A stretch of DNA of 60,000 nt, taken from NCBI GenBank assembly GCA_014529385.2, contig CM043964.1, positions 1,404,997 to 1,464,996 on the forward strand. The letters are read 5' to 3'. The stretch comes from Adiantum capillus-veneris. Taxonomy: Eukaryota; Streptophyta; Polypodiopsida; Polypodiales; Pteridaceae. Shown here in pieces: positions 32,371 through 43,250 of the stretch. The notes under the pieces are model-generated. The model was not told the origin of the DNA and made no database searches. It saw only the letters and a list, made by a program, of their open reading frames with translations. Both the position numbers and the translations under genes were made by a program. Each line of letters begins with the position of its first letter. The first letter of the stretch is position 1.

Positions 32371-33250
32371 GTGTTCATTTCCGTTACAAGAAAATATACT
32401 CTCCAAGATAAAAAAATCATTGTCGAACAACCTGTTAGAGAACTGCAAAAACAAGGTGAGTCCTACGAAGACCTTGGAAATGCTAAAAAGATAGATTTGG
32501 CTGAACCAGGAGAAGAGCCTACGCCTTACTACATTGCAAATGACCTAATAGAGGAAGAAGAAGAGCTTCTGCTAAGCTTTCTAAAAGAATACAGAGATAT
32601 TTTCACTTGGTCTTACAAGGATCTCAAGGGTGTTGATCCAGAAATCTATCAACATAATATACCCATGAGAGATGATACGAAACCAAGTAGACAAAGGCCA
32701 TACACATATAATGAAACATTTTTCAAGAAGATCAAAGAAGAGATTGAAAAACTGAAGGAATCCAAATTCATATATGAAATTGAACACATAGATTGGGTGT
32801 CTCCAATTGTGGTAGTACCCAAGAACAATGGAAAATTACAAGTGTGCATCAATCTCAAGAAAGTGAATGTGGATAACATTAGAGACAAATTTCCTCTTCC
32901 AATCACTGAGCATGTTAGAACGAGTTGCAAGAAAAGAATATTACAACTTCTTAGACGGATTTTCGAATACAATCAACTTTTGGTTGACCCAAAAGATCAG
33001 CATAAAACTGCCTTTGCAGCAGAATGGGGTATTTTTTCCTATCGGGTTATACCCTTTGGGTTAACTAATGCTCCTGCCACATTTCAAAGATTAATGAGCC
33101 ATGCTTTTAAAGAATATCTTAGGAAATTCTTGGAAGTATATATGGATGATCTATGAGTACATTCGTCAATCTGAGTTGATCATTTTGAATACCTCAAAAA
33201 GGTATTCAAAAAAGATAGCCTTTATAGGATTATCTTAAATCCTGAAAAGT
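32371..33250 (+). pseudogene. Gypsy reverse transcriptase
   Basis: It includes RPYTYNETFFKKIKEEIEKL, DWVSPIVVVPKNNGK, FPLPITEHV, IPFGLTNAPATFQRLMSHAF and catalytic YMDD near 33141-33152. A frameshift near 32920-32960 spoils the DGFSGYN segment; in the other frame it reads LDGFSNTINFW. TGA follows YMDDL. The polymerase is therefore dead in this copy. Confidence 0.85.
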
Positions 33251-33258
33251 GCACATTC

Positions 33259-34137
33259 ATGGGTAGACAAGGAAAACTTCTTGGATATATAGTGTCTAAA
33301 AATGGCATAGCTACTAATATAGATAAAATTCATGTTATTGTTCATTTTCCTAGACCAACAACAGTCAAGGGGGTTCAAGCCTTCATGGGACATTGTGGAT
33401 ATTACAAAACGGTTCATTTACATGTATGCTATAATTGCAAGACCCATGTATAGCTTGATTACACACTTTGAGTGGACTGAAGCATGTGAAGAATTCTTCA
33501 TGAAGCTTAAGCAAGCTCTCACTTCAGCTCTAATATTGAAAGCACCAGATTGGAATAAGATATTACACATACATGTAGATGCTTCCAATTTTTCCATTGG
33601 GTGTATACTAGCTCAACCACGAGACGGGAAAATTGATTTCTTATTTCTTATGCTAGCCGACAATTGAACATAGCAGAAAAGAATTATACCACCACCAAAA
33701 GGGAAGGATTAGGAATGACCTATGCCGTAAAAAAGTATAGAGATTACCTATTAGCAAACAAATTTGTGTTCTTCGTGGACCACCAAGCCTTATTTTACTT
33801 GGTCAACAAGACATGCAGCACAGGAAGAATAATGAGATGGTTCATCATTCTTCTGGAATTTGATTTCACTATGGTTGTAAAAAAGGGCACTACTCATCAA
33901 AGAGCAGATCATTTGTCAAGGATTGTTTTAGGTGAATCACCTAACGGAGTAGATGATGATCTACCAGATGCATATTTGTTCTCCGTGAAAATGATACCTC
34001 GATGGTCGGAAACTATGGTATCATTAATGACCAAAGCTCAAGTGGACGCGCAAATACCACTTATTATTACATTCGGATTAGCTGAGCAATCGGCTATGTA
34101 TCAATTACTAACTGGTAGGCTGTACAAAAGAAACTGA
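33259..34137 (+). pseudogene. Gypsy RT thumb and RNase H
   Basis: GKLLGYIVSKNGIATNIDKI leads to HIHVDASNFSIGCILAQPRDG (first RNase H Asp). Next come LNIAEKNYTTTKREGLGMTY (catalytic Glu region) and KFVFFVDHQALFYLVNK (third Asp), then the tether toward integrase. The frame changes near 33400 and 33660. Confidence 0.85.
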
Positions 34138-34330
34138 GAAGAAATATTGCTCTTATGCATTAATCCTAAAGAGAAAAACCAATGCCTAAGTCAAGCACAT
34201 TTTACCATGATAGGACTTCACTTTGCTAAATACCAAACTATGCAAAGGATCTTGCGACTTGGAGTATTTTGGCCAACTCTAAGGAGTGATGCTCACTCTT
34301 TCGTAAAAGATTGTCCTCAATATAAAAAAG
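34090..34330 (+). pseudogene. First H2C2-like module
   Basis: TGRLYKRN, then stop, then LLCINPKEKNQCLSQAH ... LHFAKYQTMQRILRLGVFWPTL ... SFVKDCPQYKKE. The order H-x-H ... WP ... C-x2-(C) is that of the zinc module before the integrase core, although the last Cys is Tyr here. A second such module follows about 130 codons later. Confidence 0.6.
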
Positions 34331-34349
34331 AAACACCCATACCTCATGT

Positions 34350-35050
34350 AACATTGTTTCAAATATCGCATGTTCCTAAGTGGATTAACTATCTAGTCAC
34401 TTACTTATTGAGCCGAACATTTCTTGAGGATATGAGTAAACGCCGCCAAAGAGAAAATGAAATTGAAGCGAGAGACTATGCTCTCATTGAAAACCAATTG
34501 TATCGGCGAGGTAAGGATCAACATTTGCGTCTTTGTGCAAATAAAGACGAATATATTCTGATTATAGAACAAGCGCATGCTGGATTAGCTGGAGGTCACT
34601 TCTCTAGTGAGATCATCGCAAGAGCAATCTTAATGGCAGGCATATGGTGTCCAACACTCTTTGCACAAATGCCAAAGAATATGTTTGAAGGTGGGATGCT
34701 TGTCAAAACGAGAAAAAATGCCAACACAAGTAGATATCATGCCCTTAAGAACAATGATGGGAGCTAGAGCTTTTGCAAAATGGGGTATAGACTTTGTTGG
34801 GCCAATACATCCACCTGTTTATGGAACCCAAGCTCAATATATCATTGTAGCTATGGACTATTTGACTAAGTGGGCCGAGGCTAAAGCAACTCCAAAGAAT
34901 GATGCTAGAACCATTGCCGCATTTTGATATGAGAATGTGTTTACAAGATATGGATTGTCAATAGAAATTGTCAGTGATAGGGAAACTCATTTTTGCAATG
35001 AGGTAATCGAGTATTCACTTAATGAATTAATGGTCATCCATGTGGGACAC
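34350..35050 (+). pseudogene. Second H2C2-like module and partial integrase core
   Basis: DYALIENQLYRRGKDQHLRL, then EQAHAGLAGGHFSSEIIARA and GIWCPTL. In the next frame AKWGIDFVGPIHPPVYGTQ (first core Asp) is followed by VAMDYLTKWAEA and IEIVSDRETHF (second Asp). A TGA at 34926 breaks it. Homology ends near 35040, before the Glu of the DDE triad, so the core is truncated. Confidence 0.75.
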
Positions 35051-35449
35051 GTGTTTAACCTCACTATACTATCTTATTGCAGTATTAGCGAGAGCCACGA
35101 TTAAATTGTCAATCCATGGGATGAAGCTGACTCGACTAGTGCATAGAGACTAGTGCATATAGTGCATAGTGCATAGACTCGACTAGTGCTTAGTTTTTGA
35201 TTTTGAAGTGTAAATTACTAGCTATGATGAAATTAGGCTGCATGTCGGCAATGCCAAAAGCTAGAATTAGTGTGATGTTCTTACGCCAATGCGTAGAGCT
35301 CTTACATGCGGTTTCAATGCAACAAACACGACTACAATGTGACAACCAAGGAGGGAGTAGGAAGCGTGAGAAGGAGAGAAGTGAGCACCATTAGCTCATG
35401 TTGAGTATACCTTAGCCAAGGTTTTTGGTGGTCAAAACTAATAATCTAG
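35051..35449. other. Intervening DNA, no gene seen
   Basis: It contains a small cluster of direct repeats of tagtgcata/gactagtgcat at 35136-35190. There is no protein match or LTR end that I can recognise. The gag-only element begins at 35450. Confidence 0.5.
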
Positions 35450-37809
35450 TGAGGCGGTCCGGGGTGGGCAACAAGAGAGGCGACCTCTAAACACCCCTCA
35501 AGGCTCCCGTGCTGCTCAATTGGGGCTCGGGCAACCACAAGCACAACAGAACAACAAACCCACAACCAAACCCAAACAAGATAGGGACACCACCTAGGTA
35601 TGGTATGCGAACTAGGATGCAAGAGAGATTTTGTCACAACCAAGATACCGTCTCATCACAATACCCTCTTACAATGGACACAAAAATGGCAATGAAAACA
35701 CACTAAAACACTTTCTAAAACAAAATCAACCGATAGAAACTCGAAATACACAAGTCACCTTGAATTCACCACACCGTATTACATAAATGGAAGGACGAAG
35801 ATTTGAACGTCGAATCACGCCTTGATGACCCAAACCTCAATTTATTGATGATGGAGAAACATATACAATAGTGGTTTTGAGATTTTAAACTCACTCTCTC
35901 TCACTTGCCATGTATAGCTTGAAAGCTTATCTCACATGAAAAGTGAAGATCACAAAGTGGTTGCTACGCCTAAGTCTCTCCTCACGGATAGAGTGTTGGG
36001 GTGCTATGTGAGATATTGGAGGTTTTCTTACAAGAAGGAGAGGGACCTATTCATAGGTTGGGAGACCCATTTAATTTACAAGCTAACAAATTAGGATTAT
36101 GATTTTTTCAGAATATCAAAACATTGCGGGCCTTCTTTGTTTGCTTGAGTCATGGATGTGGGCTTAAAAGAGAGCATTATTGATGGTAGATAAAGTGAAA
36201 GTAGAGTTTTAAGAAAGAAGAGAGAGAGATAGTTACTATGCACATGTCTTGAGGTGAGGTGTCTTTTATGGTTAAGTCAATGGCTATTTTGTGTAAGTAT
36301 GTACGTGGTTAGTATTAGTAATCACTAGAAAGTTAATGATATATTTACAATGGGTAGATTGAGGTGGATGGTTGAGGTAGTATGGTTGAATAAAGTGAGG
36401 AAATCCTTGTGATGGTGAAGCTTGAAGAAGTACTTACTTGTGTAGGTTCCCAAAATGACTATCGATCTTCTTCATTGTCTTCTCTTCTTTACGCCACCGC
36501 CTCCAAGGTTGATTATCGCGATGAAAATGGAAATTTGGTTGATGAGATCTCTTGATTGGGTAAGATGGAATTGTACTTTGGAAGTAATAGAGAGAGGCAT
36601 AGAGATGGTGTATGTACATGGAGAGCTCATATGAGAGCTATGGGAGTAAGAGGGGAGGCTAATGGTGAAGAAGGTGAGAGAAACCATGAAAGGTGCAGGT
36701 TTGAGTGAGGGATTGAGAAGAATGAGTGTGTGTGTGTGTAGAAGTGTGGAGAGAGGTGAGCGAAGACTATGGGCTACTTGTGAGAAAAGTGGGCAGACTG
36801 GGGCCCACTCAAAAAATTCCTAGCTCATCTGTGGTTGCTCAAAAAATCATCAAAAGTTTTGAGGTGATTATTCAACTCTTTTTCCACCTTTTCGCTTTTG
36901 ATCACCGTTTCAAATTAGGAGTGGAGATGGATATATAAAATCCCACCAAGATAGCTGTTATTCTTCACAAAAAAGCCTTCAGTGGCCCTCCTTTTGTTGA
37001 ATTTGCATATGGCTTTAAAGGTTAGCCCCTCCTTGCATGAGAGCATGACCTAATTGATTCTTAGGGGTTTGAAAATATGCATGGTTGTGGATTATGCATA
37101 AATATAATACATGGATATGATGGAAAAAAACAGGGTAGTATATATAAACTATTCATGGAATCTAGAATAGTGTCAGCTATATATAAATATGAAATGGAAA
37201 AAAGAGATTTATGAAAATATAAGAAATCAAAGGAGAGGACCCTCATTTGTTTTTAATGAAGTATATTTATGTACAAGAGATAAGAAAAAATACCTCTAGG
37301 AAATAAGAATTTAGTGAAAGGCAATGACTGATGGTGAAAGGTATTTTTGAGGTTTTTCCTTGGAGTGGATTCTCACCAAAAATAAGAGAAGCTTGCATGA
37401 ATATACTTCTATATGGAATAAAGATTATGCAAAATGGTAAGAAAAATTGTGGTAATGGTGAGTCAATGTACATAGCATACATAAAAAATTAACGCACACC
37501 TAGGTAGATATATTTAAATAAATACCAAAAATCATTATCAAAATTCATTATATTTAGGCCCTATGTACAATGAAATATATACATACAAATGGGTCATAAT
37601 ATATTTTATTCTTTTGATTTTTTTATTTTTTTGGCTCAACTAGCCGAGTGGCTAGCTAGTTGAGGGTTTTAAGAAGATATGGGGAAAGCCCCCTAACTCA
37701 CACACGCCTATGTACAGTGAAAGGGTGAGGATAACCATAATGTTTGAGTGATTTGATAGAGTGAGGTAGCTCACTATGAAAATTATGGAGAGCCAAAAAA
37801 CGGCTATCA
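35450..37809 (-). repeat. 3' LTR of the gag-only element
   Basis: About 2360 bp, matching 40343-43026 along its length. It lacks about 260 bases that the right LTR has at 40538-40798 and about 60 bases at 41730-41780. No coding region. Confidence 0.85.
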
Positions 37810-37822
37810 TTACCCCCCCCCA
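37810..37822 (-). other. Polypurine tract of the gag-only element
   Basis: The minus strand reads TGGGGGGGGGTAA directly before the LTR start TGATAGCC. This is the same design as the tract at 134-150. Confidence 0.75.
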
Positions 37823-38004
37823 GATAATGGTACATTCATGTACCATTTATCCGATCACACAACATGTAGATCATGTAACATCTGTCTTTGTCTACCTTCG
37901 TCTTTGAATAACCTTTGTTGTATGATTAAAAAACCTTGTGTGATATGAAAGGTTCTCTGAGCCAATAGCAGGATGTACTGAAGTGGCTGAGTAAACCTCC
38001 TCCA

Positions 38005-38750
38005 TTAAGAAAGTTTCCATAAGCACCCCCCAGGATCAAAGATCTTGAAATTTGTTTCCCAAAGAGAGATGTATGATATGGAATCACTTACTGAATGTGG
38101 TTGAATAATCTTGTATATCTTATTGCTCTCCATCATTGTATCCACCACTATGAATGTGATATAAAATATTGGTTGCTCTTCCTCCTGTGTAAAGTTGATG
38201 TATCTGCTACGATCTTCAAGAGCTTGTATGAGAAAATCTCTGAAATGTAGCTCATAAAAATCATTCAACCTGGGTAGGCTCATCAAGTCAAAAATTCTAT
38301 GACCTTCATGACTTAGGAAAGCTTGATCCATGCTTCTAGCTGCTATTGGAAGATATTGCAAATAGTTTACCACATAAGTAGATAATAGACGAAGGTTTTT
38401 ATTGCTTCCAACACATTGGAAGAGAATAGATTTTGGTACGGATTGATGAAATATCCACATATAGCAATCACAAGTTTTGCATCTATGATGAAGAACAAAA
38501 GCATCACAATGTGTGACCTCCATACACCAAAGAACCAAATGAAGAAGGTTTGGAAACATCTGTTCATCACCAAGTATTCATGTCCTCTTCCACTTAAGAA
38601 GGTATGGTGTCCCCAATGAAAGGTATATGTGAAGAGAGGAGAAGTTGACTTTGAAGAGGTGAAACCCAATGTGAAGCTAATTGGGGCTTCAAAAGCTTGG
38701 ATTTTCTTGCTAAGAGATTGTCCCATGAATGAAAATCCACCCACTAAAAC
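38005..38750 (-). pseudogene. Unrecognised ORFs downstream of gag in the gag-only element
   Basis: Two overlapping frames (38005-38559 and 38367-38744) are open for 125-184 codons, with hydrophobic stretches (FFIWFFGVW) and no motif I know. They may be an extra element-encoded protein or remnants of one. There is no similarity to protease or RT. Confidence 0.3.
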
Positions 38751-38948
38751 ACCATTGGAGAAGATGATACCCTTTTGACAATTTCCTTTTATGAGTTTAT
38801 TTTTTACTACTCTCCCATGTTCTTCATCCCTTTCTAAGCCCCCCCTTTGGCAAGGTTGTAACTCCTACATTGTAATACCTCAAAGTTTGATGGATTACTT
38901 TTGATTTTGTGAAAACTTTGGCTTCTTGCATGATAGGTTCCTCCATGC

Positions 38949-40031
38949 TTAACATACGTGGGTCATACCAATGCTTTTCAACATCCTCAAACACTTCTTG
39001 AAGATTATCTCACATGGATTCAACTCACACTCTTCTACTTTGTTTTGGAGTTGGCATTCCATGTACACAATCATCTCTTTGTGATCAATGTGGTCTATAA
39101 TTTCCCCACCTTCATCTTCTTCTTTACTCTCTTCTTTTAGACAAGACACACTCTCAGAACATTCCATAAGATCAAGGTTACCTTCAAGGTCTTCATTCTC
39201 CATAGAGTCATGTTGCACAAAAGCTTCTTCTGCTCTGACTAGAATTTGGACCTCCAAAAGGTTGGATGTATCCACTATTGAATCATCAATGCCATTTGAG
39301 ATATCTTGTGTCAATTTTTGCATGTTTGTGATAAAGGTATAAGAAAGAGATGCCACATTTAAATCTCGGACACACACTTTAGCACTTGAAAAATCAATTG
39401 GCATGTAAATATTTTCTTCAACATTTGTCGGAGTAGAAGGAGACCAATATGACAAAGGAGATGACTCCTTCATAGAAACACTTTCATGATGGTTGGTTCT
39501 TCCAGCATGATGGAAACCATTTTTGATGTAGAAGTACTTGTGAAACTTCCTTTGGGCAATAGTGACTGCTTCTTCAAAGGAAGAGGGTCCACTACAAGTG
39601 ACCTTAGTCTTTAGGAAAGGAGACAAACCCGAAATAAATTGCTCCATTTTTACATAATATGGAAATATAGAACTAAATCCACATCCTCCTCATTGACGAG
39701 AAAAAATATCCTCATAAGCATAGTAGTCTTCACCATGTTCTTGAAGTCTCCCTAATGTAGCCCATGCTTTCTCTGTTGTTGGAACTTTAGAGAATCTGGT
39801 CTTCAAAGCTTTGGAAATTTGGGTATATCCATCTTCAATATGAGAAGACATACTCCAAAACCATTGCTCAGCGTTTCCTCTAAGGCATAGCAACAGAAAA
39901 TATCATTTTTCAATGTCATCCATTTTTCCAAGGATATGGCAAACCATTCTAAAATCAGCAAGGAAATCATCAACATCTTCTTCTAGATTTTCGAAGAAGA
40001 TTGGGATATCCTCAAAGGTATAACGTGTCAT
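38949..40031 (-). pseudogene. Gag of the gag-only element, with stops
   Basis: The frame starts at the ATG 40029-40031 (MTRYTFEDIPIFFENLEEDV). It includes LRGNAEQWFWSMSSHIEDG, TRFSKVPTTEKAWATLGRLQ and EQFISGLSPFLKTKVTC, the usual gypsy capsid layout, followed by an acidic tail. In-frame stops after MDDIEK (near 39900) and FSRQ (near 39690) inactivate it. No zinc knuckle is visible. Confidence 0.75.
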
Positions 40032-40322
40032 AGTCTCTAAATGCTAGAACCACACAAAGGTTAGTTCCAAACAATCATTTTTTCTCATGAAATCAACTAA
40101 CCACACAAAGCCTTGAAAGGCCTTTCAACATGAATTCTAGATTCTTATGTGAAAACGTTTTTCCTTTCTTATGTTATGCTAATCCAAACCATATTCTAGA
40201 TCAATTTTTGTTGCCTTGAAATTAAAATAGGTCATACAAGTTTTCATGATTCATATAATCTACTTGATTATGCTAAAATTCAAGCATTCATGCAATACAA
40301 CAACAATAAGCACAAAGTCATT

Positions 40323-40338
40323 CCTCCATGGGGCACCA
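40323..40338 (-). other. Primer-binding site of the gag-only element
   Basis: The minus strand reads TGGTGCCCCATGGAGG, four bases from the LTR. Its first nine bases equal those of the Tat-like element's site at 6234-6251. Confidence 0.65.
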
Positions 40339-40342
40339 AAAT

Positions 40343-43026
40343 TGAGGCGGTCTAGGGCGGGCAACAAGAGAGGCGACCTCTAAACACTCCTCAAGGCTCC
40401 CGTGCTGCTCAATTGGGGCTAGGGCAACCAAAAGCACAACAAAACAACAAACCCACAGTGAAACCCAAACAAGATAGGGGCACCACCTAGATATGGTATG
40501 CGAACTAGGACGCAAGAGAGATTTTGTCACAACCAAGAAGATGTGCCACAAAACACACACAAGCAACCTCACGCAAGACACACACAAAATGAAATAAAGA
40601 GAGCTAGAGAAAAGGGAAGAGAGAGAGGAATGGATCTTGAGTAATACCTTATTTGTGACTTGAAAATGGAGATGGTTCATTATGATGCTATCGTAGAGCT
40701 TGTACAAAACTCACTCAATGCTTAGTGAATGCTAAACATTGCCAACACACAGACACACACACACACACACACACACACACTATCTTAGGGTGTGGGAGAC
40801 CTCTCACCACAATACCCTCTTATAATGGACACCAGACTGGCAATGAAAACACACTAAAACACTTTCTAAAACAAGATCAACCGATAGAAACTCAAAATAC
40901 ACAAGTCACCTTGAATTCACCACACCGTATTGCATAAATGGAAGGACGAATATTTGAACGTCGAATCACGCCTTGATGCACCAAACCTCAATTTATTGAT
41001 GATGGAGGAACATATACAATACTGGTTTTGAGATTTTGAACTCACGCTCTCTCACTTGCAATGTGTAGCTTGAAAGCTTCTCTCACACCAAAAGTGAAGC
41101 TCACAAAGTGGTTTCTACGCCTAAGTCTCTCATCACACATAGAGTGTTGGGGTGCTATGTGAGATATTGGAGGTTGTTTTACAAGAAGGAGAGGGGCCTA
41201 TTTATAGGTTGGAGACCCCTCATTAAGATTATTGGATATCCTAATTTATAAGCTAACAAATAAGGATTATGATTTTTTTTTAATATCACAACATTGCGGG
41301 CCTTCTTTGTCTGCTTAAGTCATGGATGTGGGCTCAAAAGAGAGCATTATTGATGGTAGATAAAGTGAAAGTAGAGTTTTAAGAAAGAACAGAGAGAGAT
41401 AGTTACTATGCACATGTCTTGAGGTGAGGTGTCTTTTATGGTTAGGTCAATGGCTATTTTGTGTTAGTACGTTAGTGGTTAGTGTTAGTGATCACTAGAA
41501 AGTTAATGATATATTTACAATGGGTAGCATGAGGTGGATGGTTGAAGTAGTATGGTTGAATGAAGTGAGAAAATCCTTGTGATGGTGAATCTTGAAGAAG
41601 TACTTACTTCTGTAGGTTCCCAAAAATGACTATCGATCTTCTTCTTTGTCTTCTCTTCTTTACGCCACCGCCGCCAAAGTTGATTATCGTGATGAAAATG
41701 GAAATTGGGCTGATGAGATCTCCTGATTTTTAGAGGTTAAGCATGGTTTACATGCTGAATTTTATGTATATAGGGAAGGGGTAAGATGGAATTGTACTTT
41801 GGAAGTAATAGAGAGAGGCATAGAGATGGTGTATGTACATGGAGAGCTCATATGAGAGCTATGGGAGTAAGAGGGGAGGTTAATGGTGAAGAAGGTGAGA
41901 GAAACCATAAAAGGTGCAGGTTTGAGTGAGGGATTGAGAAGAATGAGTGTGTGTGTGTGGGTAGAAGTGTGGAAAGAGGTGAGAGAAGATTATGGGCTAC
42001 TTGTGAGAAAAGTGGGCAGGCTGGGGTCCACTCAAAAAATTCCTAGCTCATCTGTGGTTACTCCAAAAATTATCAATTTTTTTTTGAGGTGATTATTTAG
42101 CTCTTTTTCCACATTTTCTCTTTTGACTACTACTTCAAATTCAGAGTGGAGATGGATATAAAAAATCCCACCAAGATACCTGTTCTTCTTCACAAAAACG
42201 TCTTCAGTGGCCCCCCTTTTGTTGAATTTCCATATGGCTCCAAAGGTGAGCCCCTCCTTGCATGAGAGCATGACCTAATTGATTTTTAGGGGTTTGAAAA
42301 TATGCATGGTTGTGGATTATGCATAAATATAATACATGGATATGATGGAAAAAAATAGGCTTGTATATATAAACTATTCATGGAATCTAGAATAGTGTCA
42401 GCTATATATAAATATAAAATGGAAAAAAGAGATATATGAAAATATAAGGAATCAAATGAGGGGACCCTCATTTATTTTTATTGAAGTATATTTATTTACA
42501 AGAGATAAGAAAAAATACCTCTAGGAAATAGGAATTTAGTGAAAGGCAATGACTGATGGTGAAAGGTATTTTTGAGGTTTTTCCTTGTAGTGGATTCTCA
42601 CCAAAAATAAGAGAAGCTTGCATGAATATATTTCTATATGAAATAAAGAGTATGCAAAATGGTAAGAAAAATTGTGGTAATGGTGAGTCAATGTACATAG
42701 CATACATAGGAAAATAACGCACACCTATGTAGAAATATTTAAATAAATATCAAAATAATTATGAAATTTCCGTATATTTAGGCTCTATGTACAATGAAAT
42801 ATATACACACAAATAGGCCATAATATTTTTTTTATTTTTTTATTTTTTTGGCTCAACTAGCCGAGTGGCTAGCTAGTTGAGGGTTTTAAGAAGATATGGG
42901 GAAAGGCCCCTAACTCACACACGCCTATGTATAGTCAAAGGGTGAGGATAACCGTAATGTTTGAGTGATTTGATAGGGTGAGGTAGCTCACTATGGAAAT
43001 TATGGAGGGCCAAAAAACAGCTATCG
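40343..43026 (-). repeat. 5' LTR of the gag-only element
   Basis: About 2684 bp. It contains the shared motif 40477-40514 and a (CA)n run at about 40746-40781 in the segment missing from the other LTR. Its terminal A is G (ctatcg). Confidence 0.85.
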
Positions 43027-43250
43027 CTAGGAGTTCTATCAAAGATGGGTAATGAAAGGTTGATACAATCTGGAAGCTTGTAGGCCCGGCTCATCAATTA
43101 CAAAGTTTATCAAAAAAATAGGAGTTACAATATTCCCAATTTATCAAAATAATAAGTGTTTTTACAATGAAAACTCCAAAAAATGGTATCCGTGGTCCCT
43201 TGACACAACTTTATAGACTAAAGTAGTCTTCGTGTTTGGTTGGCGAGGCG
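43027..43250. other. 3' flank of coiled-coil gene copy 1
   Basis: AT-rich sequence with no ORF; it includes acaatattcccaattta, resembling acaatatctcaagttcc near 48376 downstream of copy 2. It is probably the 3' untranslated region of the unit, cut at its left by the gag-only element. Confidence 0.35.

Larger units (their letters stand above)
22960..35050 (+). mobile_element. Decayed plus-strand Ty3/gypsy element, split by copia copy 2
   Basis: Segments of gag (about 22980-24168 and 29464-30000), protease (31040-31546), linker (31567-32359), RT (32371-33250), RNase H (33440-33950), two H2C2-like modules and part of the integrase core (34100-35050) lie in the expected order. Many stops and frameshifts are present. 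I found no LTR at either end: the left part abuts the older remnant and homology fades after about 35050. Its closest relative here is the minus-strand element at 55.3-60 kb, with the same linker, RT and module layout. Confidence 0.85.
35450..43026 (-). mobile_element. Non-autonomous LTR retrotransposon with gag only (TR-GAG/LARD-like)
   Basis: Direct repeats 35450-37809 and 40343-43026 flank an internal region of about 2.5 kb. It has a primer-binding site, a degraded minus-strand gag and a polypurine tract but no protease, RT or integrase. Ends: plus strand TGAGGCGGTC ... GCTATCA (left copy) or ...CTATCG (right copy). CTAG lies just outside both ends (35446-35449 and 43027-43030), a likely four-base or imperfect target duplication. 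The LTRs differ by indels of up to about 260 bases, so it is not recent. It probably depended on enzymes from another element, plausibly the Tat-like family. Confidence 0.85.

Noticed and set aside
32649-32972. Minus-strand ORF of 107 codons over the gypsy RT
   Set aside because: Antisense shadow of the RT frame, which shows real motifs on the plus strand.
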